Shown here: positions 9,225-18,300 of the stretch, in pieces
How positions within the stretch are numbered: the stretch's first letter is position 1
Layout of the letters: every line of letters begins with the position of its first letter
From: Nitrosopumilaceae archaeon
Lineage (GTDB): Archaea > Thermoproteota > Nitrososphaeria > Nitrososphaerales > Nitrosopumilaceae
DNA: 64,000 nt
Direction: 5' to 3'
NCBI GenBank assembly: GCA_030041535.1
Contig: JASHNR010000058.1
Location: 103,271 to 167,270, forward strand
Translations under genes and position numbers: made by a program
The notes under the pieces: model-generated
What the model was told of the DNA's origin: nothing
Database searches by the model: none
The model's input: only the letters and a program-made list of their open reading frames with translations

Positions 9225-9542
9225 TTATAGTGCAGCGTCTTCTGCCCAGCCTTTTACGAATATACCATTCTTGTGGAGAGGAACTGGTTGACCAGGTGTG
9301 TAAGTCATTGGTCTCATCCAGAAGATTGCTTTTGTTGGGCATACACCTATGCATGCACCGTCTGAGATACATCTCTCTGGATAGAACACAAATGCTTTAC
9401 CTCTCTTCCAGCCTTCAACAGGCTTTACACGAAGAACGTCCGGGCCAAGAGAAGTACATATCTCTACGCAAAGCGCACAGCCTATACATCTCTGTTCATC
9501 GATGTCTGGAATGATTGCTATTGGCATTCTGATTTTGATCAT
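9225..9542 (-). CDS. Two-cluster ferredoxin, one cluster with Asp replacing Cys
   Basis: Small soluble electron carrier of 105 aa. The first cluster motif is complete: C19-x2-C22-x2-C25-x3-C29. In the second, C58-I-S-D61-G-A-C64-x3-C68-P, the usual second Cys is Asp61. In known ferredoxins this replacement gives either a [3Fe-4S] cluster or an Asp-ligated [4Fe-4S] cluster, so a 7Fe-type or mixed protein is likely. About 20 residues separate the sites. The gene stands alone with clear gaps on both sides. The redox partner is unknown; thaumarchaeal 2-oxoacid:ferredoxin oxidoreductase is a reasonable guess. Confidence 0.93.
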   Translation of the reverse strand: MIKIRMPIAIIPDIDEQRCIGCALCVEICTSLGPDVLRVKPVEGWKRGKAFVFYPERCISDGACIGVCPTKAIFWMRPMTYTPGQPVPLHKNGIFVKGWAEDAAL

Positions 9543-9647
9543 CTATCGTTTGCTATTTAAACTATCTGCAAAATTCATAACGGAGTTATAGAATCATTTT
9601 ACTATTACAGAATAAATAAAAACAAAAAGAAAATATAATTGAAATTT

Positions 9648-9869
9648 TTACTTCTTTATTTGGCGCATTGCCTCAATCTGGCCTGATGTTACCCAGTCGA
9701 GCAATTCTGCAGATGTAGGATTTAGATCGCCTTTTTGATTCATCATGTTATGAACCCAAATCCAATTTATCTGGTTTAATAATGGTTTGTTACCCTCATC
9801 GCCTCTTCGAACTTTGTCTCGAAGATCTTTTGGAATGGTACTCCACCATTGTTCAAAGGTTCTACCCAT
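9648..9869 (-). CDS. Small Trp-rich hypothetical protein, 73 aa
   Basis: A compact, probably all-helical soluble protein with four Trp residues (FEQWWSTIP, NWIWVHN and LLDWVTSG) and no membrane segment. It is unusually well formed for its size and has long untranslated gaps on both sides, suggesting its own promoter. I do not recognise a named family. It lies downstream of the divergent aCPSF2-like gene and in the same orientation as the ferredoxin gene. Confidence 0.7.
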   Translation of the reverse strand: MGRTFEQWWSTIPKDLRDKVRRGDEGNKPLLNQINWIWVHNMMNQKGDLNPTSAELLDWVTSGQIEAMRQIKK

Positions 9870-9987
9870 ATTCAGATCAATTTGGATTCATATAATTAAG
9901 TCTTTTGTAAATTATACAAGTAATATAACGACGTTAGTTCTTCCAAACGCTAAACGTTTAAAGGTACTCTGAAAAGATTTTCAATTC

Positions 9988-11244
9988 TTGCAGGTTAAAG
10001 TCCTAGGTGCGGCAAAAGAAGTAGGTAGATCCGCCTTTCAAGTTAATTGTGATGGAGTAAGTTTCTTGTTAGATTATGGAGTAGAGTTAGGAAAGGAATC
10101 GTCTTATCCACTGCAAATAAGCCCACATGAAATTAATGCGGCCATCATAACCCATGCCCACCTGGATCACTCAGGCAACGTGCCTTCGCTTTTTGTGCAG
10201 GGTAGCACGGATGTCTATGCAACTCCCCCAACTTTTGATCTTTCAAGATTATTGATAGAGGATATGATAAGACTTGAAAAAAGTAAGCTTCCTTTTGACC
10301 TGTCCGATGTGTCCAAAATGATGATGCATTCAAAAGAAATTGGATATAGAGAAAAGGTGATTCGCGGAAATGCCTCCTTTGAGCTATTAGAATCTGGTCA
10401 TGTGTTAGGCGGTGCCTCAGTTCTAGTAGAGTCGCAAAACAAGAGATTATTCTATACGGGAGATATCAACCCCAAAGGATCACGTATGTTAAGGGAGGCA
10501 GATCTTGATCTAGGCGAGATTGATTTGTTAATCACTGAAAGCACTTACTCACAGACAGATCAGATGCCACGTCTTGAGGCAGAAGAAAAATTCATTGAAT
10601 TTGCGTATGAGGTTTTGGATAGAAAGGGGATACTCTTTGTACCTGCTTTTTCTGTTGAAAGATCACAAGAAATAGCTGTGGTATTAAAAAATGCTAAATT
10701 TAAACACAAAGTCATCATGGATGGCATGGCTGTAAAGGTAAATGAAATAATGTTAAGATATCCAGAATATCTACGCGATGCAAAGGTTTTTGCTGATTCT
10801 GTTAATCATGCAGTTTGGGTAAGAGGAGAAAGAGAAAGAAAAAGTATGTTAGATGAACCGGCAGTAATAATCTCTCCTGCTGGTATGTTAGTTGGAGGGT
10901 CTGCCGTGTTTTATTTACAAAATCTAGCTCTTGACAAGAAAAACGGTATAGCGTTAGTCTCTTATCAGGGAGAAAGAACTCCTGGAAGAAAACTTTTGGA
11001 AACAGGTCGTGTTAGCATCAGAGGTAAGGATTTCAAGGTAGAATCAGAGGTAAGACAGTTTGAATTTTCCGGTCATGCTGACAGAACAGCTCTTTTTGAT
11101 TTTATAAAAAAAATTGAGGGAAATCCAAAGGTTCTCACCATTCATGGCGATAATGAGTCATGTACAAAATTTGCTGAAGAGATACGCCAAAAATTTGGCT
11201 TTGATGCCCATGCACCTGATGCAGGAGAAATAATCACTATATAA
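9988..11244 (+). CDS. Metallo-beta-lactamase/beta-CASP ribonuclease, aCPSF2-like
   Basis: RNA nuclease of the CPSF73-like family, lacking the N-terminal KH domains of aCPSF1. At 418 aa it matches the aCPSF2 length. The zinc motifs are THAHLDHSG, GDINPKG, and FSGHADRTALFDF, with a final IHGD. The beta-CASP region contains the LFVPAFSVERSQE segment. The start is TTG 9988, directly before the first beta strand (QVKVLGAAKEVGRS). The OGG-type glycosylase gene follows after a single nucleotide, so the two form an operon. Confidence 0.9.
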   Translation: MQVKVLGAAKEVGRSAFQVNCDGVSFLLDYGVELGKESSYPLQISPHEINAAIITHAHLDHSGNVPSLFVQGSTDVYATPPTFDLSRLLIEDMIRLEKSKLPFDLSDVSKMMMHSKEIGYREKVIRGNASFELLESGHVLGGASVLVESQNKRLFYTGDINPKGSRMLREADLDLGEIDLLITESTYSQTDQMPRLEAEEKFIEFAYEVLDRKGILFVPAFSVERSQEIAVVLKNAKFKHKVIMDGMAVKVNEIMLRYPEYLRDAKVFADSVNHAVWVRGERERKSMLDEPAVIISPAGMLVGGSAVFYLQNLALDKKNGIALVSYQGERTPGRKLLETGRVSIRGKDFKVESEVRQFEFSGHADRTALFDFIKKIEGNPKVLTIHGDNESCTKFAEEIRQKFGFDAHAPDAGEIITI

Positions 11245-11245
11245 A

Positions 11246-12091
11246 ATGCAGAACAATTCTATATTAGATCTAAATTTTACAATCAATAGCGGCCAAGTGT
11301 TTCTTTGGAACAAGATTGAGGACAGATGGTTTGGCATTAACGGTGACGAGCTTTTAGTTATAACAGAACCTTTCCAAATAAGTTCAGCTTCTAAAAGTGT
11401 TCACCGTTTTTTTAGACAGGACGACAATCTGAAGAAGATATTATCAGATATTAGCAGAGACAGACTTGTTGGTACTACAGTAAAACAGTTTTCTGGTTTG
11501 AGATTGATAAGACAGGATCCTTTTCAGTGTTATATTTCATTTATATGCTCATCCAACTCATCTATACAAAACATCAAAAATATGTTAATGAGACTCTGCC
11601 AAAAATTTGGTAATAAAGTAGAATTTGAAAACCGACAGTTTTCTACTTTTCCTAGTGCAGAAATGCTGATAAATGCTACTACCAAAGATTTACTCTCATG
11701 CGGCCTTGGATTCAGAGCAAAATACGTAAGAGAAGCAGTCAAGGCGGTAAATTTGGGAAAGATAGAATTTGAGTCACTAAGGAAAACAGACTACAAAACA
11801 GCGCTAGAGACCCTCAAGACGGTACGAGGCATTGGCAACAAAATTGCAGATTGTATACTTTTATTTTCGCTTGACAAGTTGGAATCTTTTCCCATAGATA
11901 GATGGACACAGAGAATTTTACAAAAATATTATCCAAGTGTATTTGACGGAATACATGGAAAATCTTTAACAGAAAAAAAACACAATAGTCTACATGAAAA
12001 AATTGTAGAACATTTTGGACCCTATGCAGGGTATTCACAACAATTTCTTTTCAAAATGGAAAGGGATCTCAACAAAAAGAAATGGTTGTAA
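11246..12091 (+). CDS. ogg: 8-oxoguanine DNA glycosylase/lyase (OGG1 type)
   Basis: Base-excision repair enzyme that removes 8-oxoguanine and cleaves the abasic site. The helix-hairpin-helix segment VRGIGNKIADCILLF carries the catalytic Lys (K199), and PIDRW carries the Asp (D218). Their 19-residue spacing equals that of human OGG1 (K249/D268). An N-terminal beta domain (LNFTINSGQVFLWNK) is kept, so this is the OGG1-like form and not the short AGOG or Ogg2 type. 281 aa. It starts 1 nt after the beta-CASP nuclease gene. Confidence 0.9.
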   Translation: MQNNSILDLNFTINSGQVFLWNKIEDRWFGINGDELLVITEPFQISSASKSVHRFFRQDDNLKKILSDISRDRLVGTTVKQFSGLRLIRQDPFQCYISFICSSNSSIQNIKNMLMRLCQKFGNKVEFENRQFSTFPSAEMLINATTKDLLSCGLGFRAKYVREAVKAVNLGKIEFESLRKTDYKTALETLKTVRGIGNKIADCILLFSLDKLESFPIDRWTQRILQKYYPSVFDGIHGKSLTEKKHNSLHEKIVEHFGPYAGYSQQFLFKMERDLNKKKWL

Positions 12092-12126
12092 AAACCCTTA
12101 ATACGGCTACTAATTGCCCGATATTT

Positions 12127-12201
12127 GGGCCTGTAGCTCAGCTTGGATAGAGTGCTGGACTTCTAATCCAGTGGTCAAGGGATCGAAGCCCTTCGGGCCC
12201 G
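12127..12201 (+). tRNA. tRNA-Arg(TCT)
   Basis: A complete cloverleaf. Acceptor GGGCCTG pairs with CGGGCCC (one T-G wobble), with discriminator G. Anticodon stem CTGGA/TCCAG holds the loop CTTCTAA, giving anticodon TCT. The T loop is ATCGAAG. No intron and no encoded CCA. The only tRNA in the plus-strand gap between ogg and the next small gene. Confidence 0.95.
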
Positions 12202-12279
12202 CTTTTAGAGTCTTGAATATTATTTTTAAAAAAATATAACATTACCATAATTTATTATCTTCAACTTTGGAATCATATT

Positions 12280-12630
12280 ATGAAAGACATAGAGCTAAAA
12301 TTGGAAAATTTGAACATAAAGTCTCACGAAATAATCAAAGGCAGAGTACAGGTAAATTATCCTGGCAGGTATGATGGCATAGTCGTAAATACACAGATAT
12401 TAAATTCTAATCAACTCATAGTATACAAATCATACAATAACAAGACAATATCACAGAATGTCTCACGACTATTTATCAATAGAAACGATATGCTACAAAA
12501 TTCTGTTGAATTTACAGCTTCAGTTGAGTTTGAACCAAAGGAGCCTCATGAGGTAAAGTTTAGAGCTTCAATAATACAGGAACATAAGGAAATAGAAAGC
12601 GATATTTTGTTTGCAAAATTAATTCTCTAA
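12280..12630 (+). CDS. Hypothetical beta-rich protein, 116 aa
   Basis: A soluble protein dominated by beta strands (VQVNYPGRYDGIVVNTQIL, VEFTASVEFEP, VKFRASII), with alternating hydrophobic residues suggesting a single beta-sandwich domain somewhat like an arrestin or Ig fold. No signal peptide or metal motif. It starts about 80 nt after tRNA-Arg and ends convergently about 30 nt from the cupredoxin gene. Family not recognised. Confidence 0.65.
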   Translation: MKDIELKLENLNIKSHEIIKGRVQVNYPGRYDGIVVNTQILNSNQLIVYKSYNNKTISQNVSRLFINRNDMLQNSVEFTASVEFEPKEPHEVKFRASIIQEHKEIESDILFAKLIL

Positions 12631-12659
12631 GCTATAGATTCGGGTTTTTTACAATTTTA

Positions 12660-13127
12660 CTAAGATGTTAGTGCCCCTGGAACTATGTCAATTTCTCCTT
12701 TCATCCATGGATGAACCTCACAATAATATTGAAGAGCAGTTTGTTGCGTAAACAAGAAGGTGTACTGTTTTCCAGGCATTATTGCATCAGAACCGAAATT
12801 GCCACTATATGCATCCTTGAATGGTGTATCAGGAGTAACATAATGTGCGACAGAATCCTGATTTGTCCATGCTACAAGATTATTTACACCAAGCTGAGCA
12901 TCTTGCTTCTTTGGAACAAAGTTCTGTTGCTGGTCTTGGTTTGAGGAACCAGTAACAATTGATATTTGCATGGTTTCACCAGGTTTTAGAATTTTTTCTG
13001 GAATGATTGGTTTGGCATTAAATTCTGGAATATAATATTCTTGATAGTATGAAATGCCAACTGCTGCTCCCACTATAACTGCAATCAATGCTATTCCATA
13101 TGCGTGGCTTGATGTTGGAACGCTCAA
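12660..13127 (-). CDS. Membrane-anchored cupredoxin (plastocyanin-like)
   Basis: Type 1 copper electron-transfer protein facing outside. An N-terminal membrane helix (residues about 10-27) anchors a single cupredoxin domain. The copper ligands are visible: H95 (SVAHYVT), C136, H139 and M142 (YYCEVHPWMKG). Thaumarchaea use many such copper proteins where other organisms use cytochrome c. Its position directly downstream of cytochrome b and Rieske genes suggests it accepts electrons from that complex and passes them to the terminal oxidase. The gap to cytochrome b is about 50 nt. Confidence 0.92.
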   Translation of the reverse strand: MSVPTSSHAYGIALIAVIVGAAVGISYYQEYYIPEFNAKPIIPEKILKPGETMQISIVTGSSNQDQQQNFVPKKQDAQLGVNNLVAWTNQDSVAHYVTPDTPFKDAYSGNFGSDAIMPGKQYTFLFTQQTALQYYCEVHPWMKGEIDIVPGALTS

Positions 13128-13179
13128 CTAGTCGTTGATCTTTTTTAAGTCTTATAAATTTATATGCTCTACTGGATGC

Positions 13180-14745
13180 CTATGGATTTTTGAGGTCAGA
13201 TTTGCCTATTACAGGATCTTTCAAATTCTCTAGGTTTGCAGCTTTTATTTCAGGTGCAATCACAGACGGTTGAGGTTGAGGCGGTTTTACAGACTCTTCC
13301 TTTGGCGGTGGCACTTTTCCTGCTAGTTCAGGTCCTTCTAAGGACTTTGGAGATTCGGCTTGTGGTTGTGGAGGAGGTGCAGGTGCCTTCTTTGCCTCGT
13401 TTAGACCATATCTATAGAGATGGAACAAACCAGCAAACACCATAAGACCTAGTCCTACCAAGAATAGCGAAAAGTTTTTCATCCCTGCCAATACGGCGTT
13501 GTAGGCAGCGATGTTTATGTACACTTGAAATATCAAGAGGGCTACAATGAGCCAGTTTATCCATTTACCTGAGAAATTTATCTGGGCTGTTTTATGAGGT
13601 CCTTTTGAAGCTGCTAATTTTGCCTTTCTTTCTGCTTCCTTGGCAAGTGATATCATCATGTATGAAAATCCAAAACCAATAGGTACAAGAAGTAGCATTA
13701 TCACGTAGAAGAATACTGGATCTATCACAAGCCTTGCAACTAGTGGCTTTGTGACATCTGGCGAGATGTAAAATCCCCAATAAGTGGTTACCATGACTTG
13801 GGTTATACCAGTTATTCCAAAGGCTGTAACTAGTGGTCTTTCTTTCCAAGAGAATTTCTTGTACCTGTCAATGAAAGGCGTCATAGCTAGCGCTACAATG
13901 AATACACCTGGCCACAGAACTCCAGTTACAAATTTGTCATATTCAGTTCTAAGGAAAGCGTAGATTCCCGTAAGATACCATTCAGGTACAGTGATACCTG
14001 GCGGTACGGTGGGCTGGAATTTTGAGCCCAGGTCAACTGGAAACACTCCACCTGTTATTAACACTGCACCAGAAATTGCCATCACCATTGGTACGTCAAA
14101 TACCATGAATCTAGGCAGGTGTACTGCCATCAATCCAAGCATTACTACTGGCAAAACAAAGACATGTAACGTATAGAATCTCAATATGAAGTCTGCAAAG
14201 CCAGAACCAAACATTGCATCTCGTATGGTTGGTCCAACTACAGGCATGGAATTAGTAAGCGAAGCTGCAATGCTAATTGCAAGCTCTGCACGTTCACTGA
14301 AGATGATATCGTAGCCAGTAAAGGCCTCTAGAATTGTTACTGTGCCCAGTACAACGCCTGTTACCCAGATAATCTCATTTCTTATCTTGTATCTTCCACT
14401 AAAATACTGATAATACATGTGAAGAACTGCGAGAAGAACCATTGCGTTTGATGCATGATAATGAATATTTCTGATCATGAATCCATATGGAACGGTATTA
14501 TTGATTTTAGCTACACTGTCCCACGCTCTATCCAATATCGGTTCATAATAGAACATCAGCAATGCACCAGTGACTCCTAGTATTATGAACATGACAAATG
14601 TCAACATTCCAAGGAATCCAAATGGGCTCACAAATCTAGCTGGAAATGAGAATTTTGTACCAATGAATACAGTTCTCTCTAACCCGTCCCATATCCAGTA
14701 GCAGAAATCTGCAAATCCGCTTCTACGTTTTAAGGAAACGACCAT
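13180..14745 (-). CDS. Cytochrome b of a Rieske/cytochrome b complex
   Basis: Diheme membrane subunit that oxidises quinol. Haem ligands are visible as H95-x13-H109 and H194-x14-H209, the second spacing matching the b6 type. The Qo-site motif PEWY is at 254-257. The N- and C-terminal cytochrome b parts are joined in one chain, followed by extra membrane helices and a Pro-rich, charged cytoplasmic-looking tail from about residue 455. At 521 aa it is longer than cytochrome b. Its start overlaps the end of the Rieske gene by 23 nt, so the two are translationally coupled. Confidence 0.94.
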   Translation of the reverse strand: MVVSLKRRSGFADFCYWIWDGLERTVFIGTKFSFPARFVSPFGFLGMLTFVMFIILGVTGALLMFYYEPILDRAWDSVAKINNTVPYGFMIRNIHYHASNAMVLLAVLHMYYQYFSGRYKIRNEIIWVTGVVLGTVTILEAFTGYDIIFSERAELAISIAASLTNSMPVVGPTIRDAMFGSGFADFILRFYTLHVFVLPVVMLGLMAVHLPRFMVFDVPMVMAISGAVLITGGVFPVDLGSKFQPTVPPGITVPEWYLTGIYAFLRTEYDKFVTGVLWPGVFIVALAMTPFIDRYKKFSWKERPLVTAFGITGITQVMVTTYWGFYISPDVTKPLVARLVIDPVFFYVIMLLLVPIGFGFSYMMISLAKEAERKAKLAASKGPHKTAQINFSGKWINWLIVALLIFQVYINIAAYNAVLAGMKNFSLFLVGLGLMVFAGLFHLYRYGLNEAKKAPAPPPQPQAESPKSLEGPELAGKVPPPKEESVKPPQPQPSVIAPEIKAANLENLKDPVIGKSDLKNP

Positions 14746-15328
14746 ATCCCACTATTCCATTTTCGTTGACATTCCATACTGCTGGTAGTATCCATAGATC
14801 TCCAGTGTCATCAGCTTCAAGATAAAGTGTTGCCAGTACATTTGACGGAGGAGCTTGAAGAGATGCAGGACCTGCAAATGCTTTTCCATTTATCATATTA
14901 TACATGCTTCCGTGACAGGGACATTCTCCTCTTTTCCTACCATCCTGAGGCCAGTATTTCCACAAACACCACAAATGCAAACATACCATACTATAAACAC
15001 GAAAAGCGCTAACATCCTCTGCGTCACCGCCTAACTCAGAAGGTAGTCGAACAAACTGCCACTGTTTAAATGCTTCTTGATCAAGAACTGGATCTCCACT
15101 TTTTGGATATGTTATAACTTCAGAACTATTCTTTGGAAAAGTCTTAACGTTGGCCACTGTTCCGTCTGGCAGTATTACCTGAACTCTTGATGGTACTATA
15201 TTTGAAGGGTTTGGCATGAATTGACCCCATGGAACAAAGGGTGCAAAAGTAGTCGCAACACCCGCAGCGCCTAGAAGTTTAAGAAAGTCTCGCCTAGTGA
15301 CTGTACCCCTAGTATCTTGCTCAGCCAT
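14723..15328 (-). CDS. Rieske iron-sulfur protein, TAT-exported
   Basis: The [2Fe-2S] subunit of the cytochrome bc-type complex. The twin-arginine signal TRRDFLKLLGAAG near the N-terminus directs folded export, with the hydrophobic stretch probably retained as an anchor. The cluster motifs are C116-L-H118-L-W-C121 and C136-P-C138-H139-G-S, so ligands C116, H118, C136 and H139 are all present plus the disulfide Cys. 201 aa. It is the first gene of Rieske-cytochrome b-cupredoxin. A TATA-like box 26-34 nt upstream of the start argues for its own promoter. Confidence 0.95.
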   Translation of the reverse strand: MAEQDTRGTVTRRDFLKLLGAAGVATTFAPFVPWGQFMPNPSNIVPSRVQVILPDGTVANVKTFPKNSSEVITYPKSGDPVLDQEAFKQWQFVRLPSELGGDAEDVSAFRVYSMVCLHLWCLWKYWPQDGRKRGECPCHGSMYNMINGKAFAGPASLQAPPSNVLATLYLEADDTGDLWILPAVWNVNENGIVGYGRFLKT

Positions 15329-15353
15329 CCAAAGCTTCGTGATTAAAAAATCG

Positions 15354-15362
15354 CATATAAAT
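15354..15362 (-). promoter_or_regulatory. Probable TATA box of the Rieske-cytochrome b operon
   Basis: The minus strand reads ATTTATATG ending 26 nt before the Rieske ATG at 15328. In archaea transcription starts about 25 nt after the box, so the message would be leaderless or nearly so. It lies in the 39-nt gap after the subtilase gene, separating the two transcription units despite their shared orientation. Confidence 0.5.
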
Positions 15363-15367
15363 CTTGT

Positions 15368-18300
15368 CTAGGTTCTTCTGAAAAATCCCAATTTTTTAAA
15401 AGTAATAATGAATATCAAAGATGCTATTGCAATTCCAACCAATATTTCAATCAAAGTTGTAAAATTCTGATCGCTTTTACCCGAAACAATGCTAGTATTT
15501 TGAATAGAATTATTTACGTTAATTGCGATCTTTTCGCTAGCAACGTTTCCTGCTTTATCTTTAGCAACAGCCGTGATATAGTACGGTCCATTCTGAAGTG
15601 CTCTAGTGTCATATTGTATTGTATCATTATCAAAAACTGTCTGGCCCGGAAGATTTACTGCAAGCCAGTCCTTTTCCAAGGGATTGGTTTCATTGATACT
15701 TAGATTAACATTGATTATCCCTGAAACGGTAGAACCATTTGCTGGCGACTTGAAAATAATTATTGGTGGAGTATTATCTACTACAAATTTGAAATCCTTT
15801 GAAACAACATGCCCGACTGTATCTGATACAACAATTTTAAGATCGTGTGATCCTTCTGAGAGATTTTCAATAATAGTTGAAAATGTAGTTTCATTAAGTA
15901 TCTTCGGTTCCGATGAATCTAGATAATATTTCTCATCTTGTATATTTTGGCCAATTATTGTTGGTGTGATCTTGTAAGTGTTGTTGATGAATTGTGGAAT
16001 TTCTAGATTTATCTGTGGTGAATTCTCGCTTGGTAAAATGGTTGAAAACTTGGATGCCATTGTTATTGGTTCTACAACCGATTCTCCTCCAAACAGTGTG
16101 GTATGAATCAGCACAGAATATACCCCTGTTTGATTAATTGGCGCATAAACTTCGGTTGATGTTGCATCTTTATTTTTTACTGGATAAAATCCTCCTCCTT
16201 CGCTAAATGTCGTGCTTGGACCTAGCCAGTCTCCACTTGGCCATCCCTGAAATTGCCCCAATACTCCAGGTGGAACATTTGTTTGAATTATCCTTCCTTG
16301 CGGATCAATGACAAATACTGATAAATTGGTGTCAGGATCTTTCCAAGAAAAAATCATTGTAGCTGTGTTTATGGTTTTGTCAGCAATATCAAAGTAATAT
16401 TCCCTCCAATCACCTGCATTATAACGGTTAGACATGTCAAATCCCCCTCCCACATAGCCGTTTCCAAAAAGAGGATTTCCATTTGAACCCTGAATAACAG
16501 TTGGTAGATCTTTTGGTTGTAATTTTTTTAACACAACGTATGACACAGGTACGTTAACTGTGTGAGATTCATCTTGAAATGAGATAAATCCTTGGTATAC
16601 TCCTGCTTTTTTATCAGATGGAACAATAAGAGTAGCAGACATGACAGCTTGGCTATGAGGTTTTATTTCCATGTTGTTTGAATCAAGCCATACCTCATTC
16701 CATTGTGTTTTTTTGTAATAGCTAGCAGTAAGGGTATAATCAATCGAAGTAGAATTTTGCTTTGTATCTCCAGACCAGTACGAGTATCTTGTAGGTACAG
16801 GGTATACACCAACTAGAGGTATATGCTCAAATTTTGAATTTGGATCAGAAATTCTTACCTCTTGAACTGTTCCCCAAGAGCCTCCCCTATTGACAAGCGA
16901 AAGTTCTTGTGATGTAGGTTGAGTATCATTGTGTTTATTGTTCCAGTCATAGACATAAAGAGACGATATTTTCATGTCGTCTGCGTAGGTTTTGGCAGAA
17001 GAATTCATAAACTCGGAGAATGGGAATGTAAGGTCAAGTACCATCAAAGATGCATCATACGGAATTGGACTTTGTTTTTGGAAAAAGGACAGCAGGTTTG
17101 TATGGTTTGTTATTTGAGCAAGTGGTACATAGTCAGGCCTGTAAACCCCTTGTTTTTTAATTAGAGAATCCTGTAAGCGAGGTTCTGTTGTTCCATTATA
17201 TTGAGAAATTTTCATCAGATCGAGTTTTTGAGGCTCTATTGTTATTTCGATATTATTATCGGTCGGATTTTCAATGGTAAAGGTTGCAGTAGATCTATCC
17301 CCTGGGTACAATCTTCCAGCAAACCAAGGTGTTTCTGGAAATGATGTGTTTCCTAGCTGAAACATCTTCAATCCAAACGCAGAAGAGTTCATTGAGCTAA
17401 TAGCTGGTTCCAGTATTTTCTGCACATTAGAATATGTCGCGTTGTTGTAAACTGCAAACGTGTCATCATTTCCTAACACATAGTTAACTGCGCTTGTTAC
17501 GTTAACTAGCCCAGATCCTTGTGTAAAAGGATCATTTCCCAGATCTGTTGCAGTGGACATTAGTATGTTTCGTACCATAAATGGGTTGTAAGAAATCCCC
17601 TTGTCGCGTAAGGCTTGCATTACGATTGCAGCTGAACCTGCTACAAGAGGAGCTGCAAGGCTTGTTCCTCCAAATAGAGAAAACGATCCTGTTGAATTTT
17701 TGCTGTATTTTGTAACAGAAGTTGGTGTAAAGCTGTATTCTCCTACTGCCATTATGTCAGGTTTTGGATCTCCTATTAATGATGGTCCCTTACTTGAGAA
17801 ACCTGATATGTCACCATAGTAAACAGTACTATTTCCAAATCTTGGTTGGCCCTTAAAAGGACCATAACCAACAAAGACGTTATCAGTTGCAGCCCCCACC
17901 GTAAGACCAAAAGGTGCAGCGTCAGGACTTCCTATTGTCCCGTATCCAGGTCCAGCATTACCTGAACTACTTACAGTCAATATTCCAGGATATTTTTCAT
18001 CCAGTGAACCTGGGACATTAAGTGCGCTAAGTAAAAGTGACTGGATGTCAAGACCTGGTACTGATCCTAGTGCAGGAAAAGTGGAAATCCCCCAACTGTT
18101 AGATAAAATATCTACTCTAGTATTTCCTGAGAATTTCCAATGGTTGTCATTCTGATCAAATCCTGCCGCCCACAACCATCCATATATTGCATCACCAATC
18201 CATAATGCCTTTATTGGAACTATCTTAGCTCCAGGGGCAATACCTTGAATTACATATTTTGTGGAATTTCCATAGATATCATACTGCTGTTTTCCTTGAG

